The notes: generated by a model from the letters alone, not told the origin. Numbered from the stretch's first letter, positions 27,501 through 34,748 are shown. The stretch is 64,000 nt of DNA from Clostridia bacterium (GCA_017533565.1 JAFXHU010000014.1:1-64000); one strand, 5' to 3'. Translations and numbers: made by a program.

Positions 27501-27717
27501 TGCGGTGGAGCTTGCCTTTGCCCTCGGGGGAGCTTCAACCTCGCTTATTCAGCGGAAATTCTCCATTGGCTACGGCAGGGCGGCAAGGCTTATAGACGCT
27601 ATGTATAATCTTCACATTATATCCGAGGCTAACGGCGGAAAGCCGCGAGACCTGCTTATTACCTACGACGAGTGGGAGGATATTAAGGAAAGGCTTGAAA
27701 ATGAAGAACAGAATTAA
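24568..27717 (+). CDS. TIR domain fused to two tandem FtsK motors
   Basis: This 1049-aa soluble protein has three parts. Residues 5 to about 140 form a TIR domain (IFVSYAHKD at the start; SRNCIREINFA with E80 in the position of the catalytic NADase glutamate). Residues about 180-600 form a first FtsK motor (Walker A GITQTGKT at 336-343, Walker B D441-D442, where the usual DE is DD). Residues about 630-1049 form a second motor (Walker A GATSTGKS at 739-746, Walker B D848-E849) with the gamma winged helix at the end (SLIQRKFSIGYGRAARLID). There are no membrane helices. The ATG follows AAGGGAGC. The next gene overlaps its 3' end. A DNA-sensing NAD-depleting defence protein is an attractive but unproven reading; a chromosome-handling role is the alternative. 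Confidence 0.85.
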   Translation: MAVYEGKEPYIFVSYAHKDTPTVLPIIEGLQARGFRVWYDGGIEAGTEWPEYIAEHLESCAVALLFISDYALASRNCIREINFAISEGRDMLAIYLSDVKMSSGMKMQLGTLQAMFYNRFLDRESFIAALCGARLIQKCRDGANSEADETPAAVEDEEDLSAFFGEKKQKKAAKRLAVDDLSDAFPIRIYRGSVTDDVRAQISENARIMNRLFNDSDVKALVSEVEIGPRITTYYVTFERGIRVKQLENFVEDLKFSLALDQIRYVISSQRAQVGFELLNSNQELISLEELLKEARIREEMNIEARTDTSVPLGRDTVGSPVFGDIAKFPHLLISGITQTGKTTFLHSMIVTMITRVPKERLRLVLVDLKGVEFDIYNEEPHMLLPVIHDSVTAAKMLSELCEEMERRYKLFMDARVRSLEQYNETVAESDRLARIIFIVDDYTDLVFNHKKEIETAVMRLSQKSRAAGIHLILSTPRTEAATITGVLKANMPSRIAFRTFYPADSRMIIDTAEATELDDRGDALLSQMAQTNCTRISTPYIAVEKIISIVNYLVKTEGKAEYNTRLLRGLTAYQPLEVNLESVRGYKSPSPRLLNNKPTEKPSEAEREIKETGEAVINTLRDSFNVKATLGEVVRGPRFTKFEVIPTRRIGAARLKDMTVFISMSLSVSGAFAYNGIGDSVYFFIPNKRPYPVYLRGLLESPEFAESNLACPICIGRDLDGSAVIWDLKDLPHALVAGATSTGKSVFLNTLVLSILFKAKPSEVKLILIDTKQVEFGGYAGIPHLLTPVIRDTKKAGSALAWVIEEMERRYELFYKLGVSNIDEYGKMQKSDPSIGENMPRIVVVADEIQDLMLHSKESFESLLMSILKKSRAAGIHLILATQRPSVDVISGTLKANIPTRIAFKTATNADSRIILDQSGAESLLGGGDMLFFNPKALSPIRLQGAFVSYGEVETVVNSIKDSVKSRESFIDELLFDAVELAFALGGASTSLIQRKFSIGYGRAARLIDAMYNLHIISEANGGKPRDLLITYDEWEDIKERLENEEQN

Positions 27718-28339
27718 TCATATAGCCTACCGCTGTCCCGAGTGTGCGACGGCTACGGTAGGACTTTTGGGCAGTGCGGAGTCGATTGGCGACCTTTTAA
27801 GGCTTAAATGCGGGTGCGGCGGCTCTGCTCTCGATATAAAAAAGGAGCGCGACGGGAAAATACATATTTCCGCGCCCTGCATTTTTTGCAAGGACAATCA
27901 CGGCTTCAGGCTTTCGCCCGACGTGCTTTCGCGCGAGCAGGTGACGAAGCTCGGCTGTCCGTTTTCGGGAATGGACATTGCGTTTATCGGCGACGGCGAG
28001 GGGATAAAGCCAGAGCTTGAAAGGACGGCGGAGGAGCTTTCGCGTATTATGGCTTCGCTCGAGGCGGAGGAGGTCAAGGACATTCAGCCGCACGACGTTG
28101 ACGAGGCGGATTGCCCTCCCGACCCCGCAATATACGACACGATAAATTTTTTGGTGCGCGACCTTGAGGCGGAGGGTGCGGTAAAATGCCCCTGCAAGGG
28201 CGGAAAATACGGGCTTCGCTTTACCGACACGGGTATGCAGGTTTATTGCGAGAGCTGTGGCGCGAGCTATGATTTTTATTGCCTTTCACAGAGTGTGGCG
28301 GAGGAATATCTTTCGCTTTCGCAGATAGTGTTAAAATAA
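27701..28339 (+). CDS. Cysteine-rich zinc-binding protein, partner of TIR-FtsK
   Basis: This 212-aa protein has several paired cysteines: C12/C15 (YRCPEC), CGCG at 37-40, C60/C63 (CIFC), and a C-terminal ribbon (KCPCKGG then CESCGA). They suggest two or three zinc sites. An acidic helical stretch lies between them. I do not recognise a named family. It overlaps the TIR-FtsK gene by 17 bases; the ATG at 27701 has AAGGAAAGG upstream inside that gene, so the two are very probably translated together and may form one complex. An in-frame TTG at 27695 is a less likely start. Confidence 0.75.
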   Translation: MKNRINHIAYRCPECATATVGLLGSAESIGDLLRLKCGCGGSALDIKKERDGKIHISAPCIFCKDNHGFRLSPDVLSREQVTKLGCPFSGMDIAFIGDGEGIKPELERTAEELSRIMASLEAEEVKDIQPHDVDEADCPPDPAIYDTINFLVRDLEAEGAVKCPCKGGKYGLRFTDTGMQVYCESCGASYDFYCLSQSVAEEYLSLSQIVLK

Positions 28340-28342
28340 AAA

Positions 28343-28359
28343 CGGGTGCTTTGCACCCG
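28343..28359 (-). terminator. Terminator after the amidase gene
   Basis: Stem CGGGTGC / GCACCCG with a 3-base loop. On the minus strand it is followed by GTTTTTATTTT, a good termination tail for the amidase gene. A second hairpin, CCGACGG / CCGTCGG, lies just upstream on that strand (28379-28408). It could also lightly affect the plus-strand transcript. Confidence 0.7.
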
Positions 28360-28418
28360 AGGAATAATGTACCCAAAGCCGACGGCGGAGCAAGCACTCG
28401 CACCGTCGGTCAATCAAA

Positions 28419-28985
28419 TCAGAGATTGTAATATTTAAGGAAGCCGCGGTAGATGCCCTCGGCAAACAGCTGTGGCTCGGTTGCCATAAGATAGGCATCG
28501 GACGCATTGGTTATAAAGCCCATTTCAACGAGGACGGCGGGCATAGCCGTGCGGCGGAGGACGTAAAGCCCCGGGCGCTCTATCACACCGCGGTTGCGAA
28601 GTCCCGTAAGGGCAGTCATTTCCTCAAGTATATCGGTTGCGAGTCCGTTTGCGGTGGTTGACGAGGTGGAATAAATAAGCGCCTCGCTTCCGTTTGCGTT
28701 TGAATTTTGCGCGGCGTTGGTATGCAAAGAGAGAAAGATATCCGCGCCCCATTCGTTTGCGCGTCTTACCCTTTCGGTAAGGCTCGTGGAGTTCGTCGTG
28801 CCGAGCACGGTGTCCTCCGTAGGACGGGAAAGCCGTACCTCAAAATTCGGGTTCGAGCGCATAAGATTGTAAAGTCGGATGCCTATATCGTAGGTTATGT
28901 CCTGCTCGTAAAGACCGTTTCCCTCGGCACCCGTGTTAAAATCTCTTGGGTTATGACCCTGGTCAATGTAAACTTTTATACTCAT
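28419..28985 (-). CDS. N-acetylmuramoyl-L-alanine amidase (Amidase_3)
   Basis: This 188-aa zinc amidase cleaves the bond between muramic acid and the stem peptide of peptidoglycan. Zinc ligands and catalytic residues are visible: H11 in DQGHNP, the Glu of LYEQD, the His of SLHTNAA, and the Glu of LVEMGFI near the end. It has no signal peptide and no other domain, so it may act in the mother cell or be released by lysis, as with some sporulation or phage-type amidases. The ATG at 28985 follows CGGAGG; the frame is open further upstream, but that part overlaps the start of the opposite ttcA transcript and is unlikely to be translated. Confidence 0.9.
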   Translation of the reverse strand: MSIKVYIDQGHNPRDFNTGAEGNGLYEQDITYDIGIRLYNLMRSNPNFEVRLSRPTEDTVLGTTNSTSLTERVRRANEWGADIFLSLHTNAAQNSNANGSEALIYSTSSTTANGLATDILEEMTALTGLRNRGVIERPGLYVLRRTAMPAVLVEMGFITNASDAYLMATEPQLFAEGIYRGFLKYYNL

Positions 28986-29054
28986 TTTGCCTCCGTAGCA
29001 TTTTACTGCTTTCAGTATATGCACCGTGGGAGAAATTGTGATTTTGGAGCTTTT

Positions 29055-29774
29055 ATGAAGGATATGCAAATGCTGCTCAGCTTTATACGCCGTGCGGTTG
29101 ACGATTACGGTATGATAGAGGACGGTGACAGGATTGCCGTCGGAATTTCGGGCGGAAAGGACTCGCTTGCGCTTCTTGCGGGGCTTGCCGAAATGAGAAG
29201 ATTTTATCCAAAGCATTACGAGGTTGTCGGAATTACCGTGGATATGGGCTTCGAGGGGCAGGACTTTTCACAAATAGAGGAATTTTGCCGACGCTTTCAC
29301 GTTGAATACCGAGTTGTAAAAACCGAAATTGCAAGGATAATTTTCGACGTAAGACGCGAGCCAAACCCCTGCTCTCTTTGTGCAAAGATGCGGCGCGGGT
29401 CGCTTCACGAGGCGGCGGTAAACGCGGGGTGTAACAAGGTGGCACTCGGTCACCATTTCGACGACGCGGTTGAAACATTTATGATGAATTTGTTTTTCGA
29501 GGGGCGGCTCGGCTGCTTTTCGCCCGTATCCTATCTTTCAAACAGGAAAATAAAGCTCATTCGCCCGCTTCTTTATGCAACCGAAAAGGACGTAAAATAT
29601 TTTGCACGGCGGGCAAATTTGCCCGTTTTGACCTCGCTTTGCCCCGAGGACCACGCAACCGAAAGAGAAAATATGAAAAATTTGCTTTCGGAGCTTGAAA
29701 AAACAAATAAGGGGATAAAGTATCGGATTTTCAACGCAATGTGTAAGGGCGAGATTGATGGGTTTAAGCTGTAG
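29055..29774 (+). CDS. TtcA-type tRNA thiolation enzyme
   Basis: This 239-aa PP-loop ATPase has SGGKDS at 32-37, a CxxC pair (CSLC, near residue 112), and a third cysteine (LCPEDH) as in TtcA, which makes 2-thiocytidine at position 32 of tRNA with an iron-sulfur cluster. Members of this family in Clostridia are sometimes called only TtcA-like; the exact tRNA target is not proven. I start at the ATG at 29055, behind TTGGAGC, the position that matches family length. The frame upstream is open but lies across the amidase start. Confidence 0.85.
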   Translation: MKDMQMLLSFIRRAVDDYGMIEDGDRIAVGISGGKDSLALLAGLAEMRRFYPKHYEVVGITVDMGFEGQDFSQIEEFCRRFHVEYRVVKTEIARIIFDVRREPNPCSLCAKMRRGSLHEAAVNAGCNKVALGHHFDDAVETFMMNLFFEGRLGCFSPVSYLSNRKIKLIRPLLYATEKDVKYFARRANLPVLTSLCPEDHATERENMKNLLSELEKTNKGIKYRIFNAMCKGEIDGFKL

Positions 29775-29785
29775 GGTGAGAATAT

Positions 29786-30169
29786 ATGTTTCCGTACAAT
29801 AAATGCAATAGAAAAAATGCGCGAGAGTTGAGAAAAAATATGACCCCCGAGGAAAAGCACCTTTGGTATGATTTTTTAAAGGCATTGCCTTTCAACGTTC
29901 ATCGGCAATATGCAATAGGTAATTATATACTTGATTTTTATGTTGCGGAGAAAAAACTTGCGATTGAAATTGATGGCATACAGCACAATGCAAAAGATAA
30001 TATGGCAAAGGATATTATAAGAGATTCTACACTTTCTAATTACGGAATTAGCGTTTTAAGAATACCAAACGAATCAATTAGAACTTGTTTTTCAAGGGTT
30101 TGCGAGGTTATTTTATTAGAGCTTGGTATTGGATTTAACGATCTAAAAAAGACGAAAAGTCAAAAATAG
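29786..30169 (+). CDS. DUF559 nuclease-fold protein
   Basis: This 127-aa protein belongs to DUF559, related to the very-short-patch-repair (Vsr) endonuclease fold. It shows RELRKNMTPEEKHLW, then the catalytic-type strand ILDFYVAEKKLAIEIDG with D50, E61 and D63. Standalone DUF559 proteins may nick or cut DNA; none of this size has a firm role. The codons look more A/T-rich than those of the neighbours, which may point to recent transfer. It starts 12 bases after the ttcA-like stop. Confidence 0.82.
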   Translation: MFPYNKCNRKNARELRKNMTPEEKHLWYDFLKALPFNVHRQYAIGNYILDFYVAEKKLAIEIDGIQHNAKDNMAKDIIRDSTLSNYGISVLRIPNESIRTCFSRVCEVILLELGIGFNDLKKTKSQK

Positions 30170-30187
30170 AAGGCTTTGTGCGTATAG

Positions 30188-30360
30188 TAAGCCTTCCCTG
30201 GTGGGGGAAGGTGTCGAGAGTTGCGGGGCAACTCTACGGATGAGGCGTTGGTTGGATATTACAAAGAGCAACGGGTTGCACTACAAGGCTCTCTGCAAGG
30301 CGAAGCGGGGACTACTCATCCACCGCAAGCGGTCCCCCTTCTCTCACAAGAGAAGGCTAA
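30188..30360 (+). repeat. Palindromic repeat, copy 1 (about 173 bp)
   Basis: This non-coding element begins AAGCCTTCCC and ends GAGAAGGCT, so its ends are inverted repeats. Inside it is GTCGAGAGTTGCGGGGCAAC. A second copy in the same orientation lies at 33716-33897, with most of the left 100 bases identical and a more variable right part. A stray GAAGGCTT just upstream (30169-30176) may be a remnant of another copy. It resembles MITE-like repeats of gut Clostridia and carries no transposase. Confidence 0.8.
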
Positions 30361-30408
30361 ATTTATGTAAAAACGGTTATACAATACATATAATATAAGG
30401 AGAGAAAA

Positions 30409-31134
30409 ATGAAAAGGTTGGGATGTTTGATTGTGGCGGTTTGTTTGCTTTTTCTCGTTGGATGCGGGAATGGCAGGAAGGACGATTTACCGCCCGAGCC
30501 GATTACTTTCGGCTTTACGGAGGCGGATTTCGGCGAGATAATTTTCAACGATTACAGAGTGACCGACGATATTTTGACGGTTGATTTAAGCGGGAATAAC
30601 AGGCTTCGGGAGATTTTGGAGTCGCTTTGCTACAACGAAGCGGAGGGGGATATTACGCCCGAGGGCGTGGAGAAATATTCGCTTTATTTCGGGGCGAGGG
30701 CTTTTCGCTTTTACGAGGACGGCACGGTTTTATACAGTGACGGAATTAACGGGGAGATTGCCGTATTGCTTTATGGCGAGGGGCTTTCCTATCTTGACGG
30801 AGTGACGGCGGGTGCCGCTGCTTCGGTTGGCGAATATAGCGAGGATGCGGAAATTACCGTTCACGACGGCAATAATTTGAAGGCGGAAATTACGGAAAAC
30901 GGCGAATTTTTGATTTCTCTTAACGAAGTTAAGGTTATAAGGCTTTCCAATGCGGAGGATTACACGCTTTCCGAGTTGGATTACACCGTTAAAATCGGCG
31001 GCGATACGATAAAAATTTGCGGAAATTTCATTACTATAAACGGCGAGCTTTATGCGATTTTTGAGGGGGATTTTGATTTCCTTTCGGACTATACGTACAA
31101 GTCGGATTCGTCGGGATTTTTGCCCTGGATTTGA
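30409..31134 (+). CDS. Predicted lipoprotein of unknown function
   Basis: This 241-aa protein has a lipoprotein signal peptide with the lipobox FLVGC and Cys19 as anchor. The mature part is rich in beta strands and Asp/Glu and has no domain I recognise. The ATG follows AAGGAGAG. It lies between a copy of the palindromic repeat and a strong terminator, so it is probably a single-gene unit. It may bind a ligand at the cell surface, but this is only inference. Confidence 0.75.
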   Translation: MKRLGCLIVAVCLLFLVGCGNGRKDDLPPEPITFGFTEADFGEIIFNDYRVTDDILTVDLSGNNRLREILESLCYNEAEGDITPEGVEKYSLYFGARAFRFYEDGTVLYSDGINGEIAVLLYGEGLSYLDGVTAGAAASVGEYSEDAEITVHDGNNLKAEITENGEFLISLNEVKVIRLSNAEDYTLSELDYTVKIGGDTIKICGNFITINGELYAIFEGDFDFLSDYTYKSDSSGFLPWI

Positions 31135-31145
31135 TTGGTTTGAAT

Positions 31146-31183
31146 GACTCCACAAGAATAAGAGCTTGTGGGGTCGTTTTTTT
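31146..31183 (+). terminator. Terminator after the lipoprotein gene
   Basis: Stem GACTCCACAAG / CTTGTGGGGTC (one G-T pair) with an 8-base loop, then G and a run of seven T. A strong, textbook-like signal. Confidence 0.9.
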
Positions 31184-31218
31184 GTTACATTTTACGACAA
31201 AAAATGACTTGTTTTTTA

Positions 31219-31247
31219 TTGACAATACTTGCGCGCGGTGGTATAAT
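31219..31247 (+). promoter_or_regulatory. Promoter of the secreted Ig-like protein
   Basis: TTGACA (31219-31224), a 17-base spacer, TATAAT (31242-31247). Both hexamers are perfect, so strong expression is expected. Confidence 0.88.
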
Positions 31248-31311
31248 GTGTATAAGGCGAAATATTTTTTTAGCAAATAATACAAAATCAAACAAAAGAA
31301 AGGAAAAACAA

Positions 31312-33402
31312 ATGAAAACAAAGTTTTCAAGAAGAATACTCGCATTTGTACTTGCAATTGCACTTGTAGTACCGATGCTTGTGTTCAACATTAGTGCAGA
31401 TGCTGCAGGTGCTTGGACTCTTGTTACCGATGTAAACGACCTCGCAGTAGGTGACAAGGTTATTATCGCGGCAGCAGGTACAACTGATATTGCAATGAGC
31501 ACTACGCAAAACGGCAACAACAGAGGCAAGGCGGCTATTACCAAGGATACCACAAACGGCACCGCCACCATTACCGAAACTGTTCAGCAGTTTGAATTGA
31601 GAGCCGGTAATATTGAAGGTACTTTCGCTTTTTATGACGCTACAAGCGCAAAGTATCTTTACTCTACTTTGAACGGAAGCAATTACCTGAGATCCCAGAC
31701 AAACCTCAACGATGCGGCATCTTGGTCAATATCTATCACCAGCTCCGGAGTAGCAACAGTTAAAGCGGGCACCGGTTCAACCGATTCCACTTACAGAAAC
31801 TGGATGAGATACAACAGCCAAAGCAGCCTTTTCTCGTGCTATGGTAGCGGACAAAACGACATCAGCATCTACAAGTTTGTTGAAGATACAGCAGCTCCCT
31901 TCGTTTCGATTTCGGGTGACGGCTACGTTCTTGCAGGAAACAGCATTACCCTTTCCGCAGAGCTTACCAACCTCAGCGGTGACGTTGCATGGTCCTCCAG
32001 CAATACCGACGTCGCTACCGTTGCGAATGGTGTTGTTTCGGGTCTTGTGATGGGTAAGACAACCATTTCCGCAGAAGTAAACGGAACGGTCGGAACAAAG
32101 GATGTTGTTGTTTACCCCACACTCGGTGAGCTCTCTATTGCAGACGCTATTAAGGTATGTGAGCTTACGGGCGAAGCCAATGTTCCGTTTACATACTCCG
32201 TTATGGGTGTTATCGAGAACATCAATACCGCATACGATTCAGAATATAAAAACATTACCGTTACAATCGGTGACGGCACGAACAGCATCCAGGCGTATAG
32301 AATGTCGGGTGGCGAAGGTCTTGTTGTAGGCGACAGGCTTATGATCACGGGTACACTTGTTAATTACAAGAGTAACACTCCCCAGTTTATCGCGGGAAGC
32401 ACCTACACCAAGCTTACCGACGAGAATACCGAAGCAGTCAGAGAGGCAGTCAAGGAGATCGCCTCCAAAATGAGCCTTGCTTACAAGTACGAGGCGACTG
32501 TTGAAAATGTTACACTGCCTTCTGTTGTTGAGATTACCGACACTCTCAATAGAGAACTCACAGGCGTAACCGGAACAACTTATACTGATTGGTCAGGCAA
32601 AAAGGTTTCTTCTGATGCGGTGTATGCGGGTCAGAGCGCGGGTGGCAATACCTCTATTCAATTAAGACACGACACTACCAAGAACGCGGCGGGTATCATT
32701 ACCACAGCAAGCGGCGGAAGAGTTAAATCCATTACAGTAACTTGGAACAACTCAACTACCAGTGGTCGAGTTCTTAACATTTACGCAAGTAATACCGCTT
32801 ACACATCGGTATCCGACCTTTGGGACACTTCAGAAAACCAGGGCACTAAGGTCGCATCCTTTACCTTCACTAAAAATCAAACAACTACAAGCACCTATAC
32901 TTTTACCGATGACTATGCTTACATAGGAATTAGATCCAATAGCGGTGCTTTGTACCTTGATTCTATTGAGATCGTTTGGGAATCCGAGGTTGAAGGCGGC
33001 GGCGAGACCGTTCAGCAGACGGTTTACAAGAACAGCGAGTTTGCGTTCAGATTTGGTGTAGGTGCTGCGATTGCTGACATCGAGGGCGTTGATGCTTACG
33101 GTATCAAGGTTACCGCAGGTGGCAATGAGGTTTACTACACCAAGGATAGTGTAAAGGTTTGGGGTAACGATGGCGAATATTGCTTCGTAACCGTTAATCT
33201 TGGTGATATTATCAACGACCTTAACAAGCTTAATACCAAGTTTACCGTTACCGCATTCGTTGAGGTTGACGGTATCAAGTACGAGTCCGAGCTGGAAACG
33301 ACATATTCGGTTGCCGATATGGTTGCACATTATGTTGACGTTCTTGGTTATGCAGAGGTTGAGCACCTTTACGAATACCTTGCAAATAACGATTTGATTT
33401 AA
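31312..33402 (+). CDS. Secreted protein with Ig-like (BIG2) and OB-type domains
   Basis: This 696-aa protein has a signal peptide (about residues 1-31, cut after ADA), then an N-terminal beta-rich domain, a BIG2-type Ig-like domain (about residues 200-265, with the sequence VAWSSSNTDVATVANGVVSG), an OB-fold-like DUF6359-type domain (ADAIKVCELTG to VGDRLMITGTLVNYK), and a further C-terminal beta-rich part. There is no sortase motif or catalytic domain that I can see. It is likely a surface-bound or matrix protein. The ATG at 31312 follows AAAGGAAA and is preceded by a perfect promoter. The 43-aa peptide gene follows after 15 bases. Confidence 0.8.
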   Translation: MKTKFSRRILAFVLAIALVVPMLVFNISADAAGAWTLVTDVNDLAVGDKVIIAAAGTTDIAMSTTQNGNNRGKAAITKDTTNGTATITETVQQFELRAGNIEGTFAFYDATSAKYLYSTLNGSNYLRSQTNLNDAASWSISITSSGVATVKAGTGSTDSTYRNWMRYNSQSSLFSCYGSGQNDISIYKFVEDTAAPFVSISGDGYVLAGNSITLSAELTNLSGDVAWSSSNTDVATVANGVVSGLVMGKTTISAEVNGTVGTKDVVVYPTLGELSIADAIKVCELTGEANVPFTYSVMGVIENINTAYDSEYKNITVTIGDGTNSIQAYRMSGGEGLVVGDRLMITGTLVNYKSNTPQFIAGSTYTKLTDENTEAVREAVKEIASKMSLAYKYEATVENVTLPSVVEITDTLNRELTGVTGTTYTDWSGKKVSSDAVYAGQSAGGNTSIQLRHDTTKNAAGIITTASGGRVKSITVTWNNSTTSGRVLNIYASNTAYTSVSDLWDTSENQGTKVASFTFTKNQTTTSTYTFTDDYAYIGIRSNSGALYLDSIEIVWESEVEGGGETVQQTVYKNSEFAFRFGVGAAIADIEGVDAYGIKVTAGGNEVYYTKDSVKVWGNDGEYCFVTVNLGDIINDLNKLNTKFTVTAFVEVDGIKYESELETTYSVADMVAHYVDVLGYAEVEHLYEYLANNDLI

Positions 33403-33417
33403 GAGGAGGTAATGACA

Positions 33418-33549
33418 ATGAAAAAGATTTATAATGAAGTTGAATTAGAAATTATCTCCCTTGTAGCAGAGGACGTTATTACGACCTCCGTCTTCGGTTA
33501 CGACCCCGACGATGCGCTTAACGGCGAAAACGAGGATTGGGCTTGGTAA
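33418..33549 (+). CDS. 43-aa peptide gene after the secreted protein
   Basis: An ATG at 33418, 8 bases after the strong site GAGGAGG, opens a 43-codon frame. The peptide starts MKKIYNEVELEIISLVAED, continues VITTSVFGYDPDD, and ends in an acidic, tryptophan-rich tail (ENEDWAW). It has no signal peptide. The start and the 'EDVITTS' motif resemble short proteins of unknown role that I have seen in gut Clostridia. It shares the transcript of the large secreted protein and ends just before a terminator. RiPP-like precursor, regulatory peptide or subunit are all possible. Confidence 0.7.
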   Translation: MKKIYNEVELEIISLVAEDVITTSVFGYDPDDALNGENEDWAW

Positions 33550-33565
33550 TTTAATAAAAAATTAA

Positions 33566-33597
33566 AGAGGTTGACCGCGAGGTCAGCCTCTTTTTTC
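33566..33597 (+). terminator. Terminator after the 43-aa peptide gene
   Basis: Stem AGAGGTTGACC / GGTCAGCCTCT, loop GCGA, then TTTTTT. It ends the two-gene unit. Confidence 0.9.
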
Positions 33598-33715
33598 GTT
33601 ATCGGTGGACGTTAGTATTTCTTTTGACGCTGCTTTTATTGCCAGACCCCTGCGGAGCGTGAGTGTTTTACGGGGAGAAGGGGGCTGACGCGCGTGGGGG
33701 AATTGTGGGTATAAT

Positions 33716-33897
33716 AAGCCTTCCCCGGTGGGGGAATGGTGTCGAGAGTTGCGGGGCAACTCTACCGATGAGGCGTTGGTTGGATATTACAAAGAGCAAC
33801 AGGTTGCACTACAAGGCTCTTGTGTGCCAAGGAAGGGACTACTCATTCATCGAGTTGCTCGCAACTCTCGTCCCCATTCTCTCACAAGAGAAGGCTT
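33716..33897 (+). repeat. Palindromic repeat, copy 2 (about 182 bp)
   Basis: Same element and orientation as at 30188-30360. It begins AAGCCTTCCCC and ends GAGAAGGCTT (8-bp ends inverted to each other). The last bases overlap the stop of the first AraC gene. The preceding 33598-33715 shows no gene or structure that I can name. Confidence 0.8.
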
Positions 33898-34672
33898 AAT
33901 TAGCGGAGTATTCGCGGGGGGAGATGCCGACGGTGCGGCGGAAGATGCGCGAGAAGTTTTGCGGGGGGATGCCGACGGCGTCGGCTACGGCGGACACGGG
34001 CATACCCGAGGACAGGAGGGCGCAGGCTTTTTTTATTCGCAGCTTTGTGAGGTATGCGTGCGGAGAGATTCCCGTCGTTTTGGTAAAGAGGGTGGTAAAA
34101 TAGGCGCGGTCAAGTCCCACCGCCCTTGCAATCCCGTTGACGGTCAAGGGCTGGTTATATTTTGTTTCCATTATACCTATTGCATTTTTTACGTGGACGC
34201 TTCGGTTTTTTTCGGCACTTTCGCGAAGGAGTGCGCCGAGTATGCGATATATATGCGCGCTTCGGCGGTATTCGGCGCCTCCGTCATATTCGTCGCGCAT
34301 ATTATAGAGGTCGGAGATTGCCGCCTTTATTTCCGAAAAGGAGGCGGCGGGGATAAGCGGATTTTCGGGTGTAATTCCCGCGTCGGATATGGCTTTTTTC
34401 ACGTCGTCGCCCGAAATCGCACACCAAAGGCAGGTGCGGGAATTTACAGGGTCGGACACGAGGGTGGTGCTTTCGGCGGGAAAGAGGACGTAGCCCTGCC
34501 CCACCCCGACGGTATGCTCGTTTTCGCCGACGAGGATTTTTCCGCCGCCCGCGATACAGCACTCCAAAACAAAATGGTCGAAGATAACGGGGCCGTAGCG
34601 AGTGCCCGCGGGGATTTCGCCGTCCCTATCGACGAAGATAAGGCGGACGGGTTCTTTTAAATTTTTATCCAT
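33896..34672 (-). CDS. AraC family transcriptional regulator (1)
   Basis: This 258-aa regulator has an N-terminal beta-barrel sensor part (GGGKILVGENEHTVGVGQGYVLFP) and a C-terminal double helix-turn-helix (about residues 160-258: NGIARAVGLDRAYFTTLFTKTTGISP, then AVADAVGIPPQNFSRIFRRTVGISPREY). The ATG at 34672 has GGAGG 6 bases upstream; two earlier start codons lack one. It is divergent from the Gfo/Idh/MocA gene and probably controls it in response to a sugar. The palindrome at 34717-34731 is a possible binding site. Confidence 0.88.
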   Translation of the reverse strand: MDKNLKEPVRLIFVDRDGEIPAGTRYGPVIFDHFVLECCIAGGGKILVGENEHTVGVGQGYVLFPAESTTLVSDPVNSRTCLWCAISGDDVKKAISDAGITPENPLIPAASFSEIKAAISDLYNMRDEYDGGAEYRRSAHIYRILGALLRESAEKNRSVHVKNAIGIMETKYNQPLTVNGIARAVGLDRAYFTTLFTKTTGISPHAYLTKLRIKKACALLSSGMPVSAVADAVGIPPQNFSRIFRRTVGISPREYSAN

Positions 34673-34716
34673 AGACGCCTCCATACAACAAAATGAGGAT
34701 TTTTTCAAACATATAG

Positions 34717-34748
34717 TGCTTGATTAGCACAAAAAAATATGCTATAAT
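34717..34748 (+). promoter_or_regulatory. Promoter and operator-like palindrome of the oxidoreductase gene
   Basis: TTGATT (34720-34725), a 17-base spacer, TATAAT (34743-34748). The inverted repeat GTGCT-TGATT-AGCAC (34717-34731) covers the -35, so a bound regulator would block or modify this promoter. The divergent AraC regulator is the likely candidate. Confidence 0.65.

Noticed and set aside
28707..29054. An N-terminal extension of the TtcA-like protein
   Set aside because: It lies opposite the amidase gene, and the family length and the ribosome binding site support the ATG at 29055.
30188..33897. A composite transposon
   Set aside because: The repeats carry no transposase and no flanking target-site duplication is visible, so I call it only a repeat-bounded cassette.
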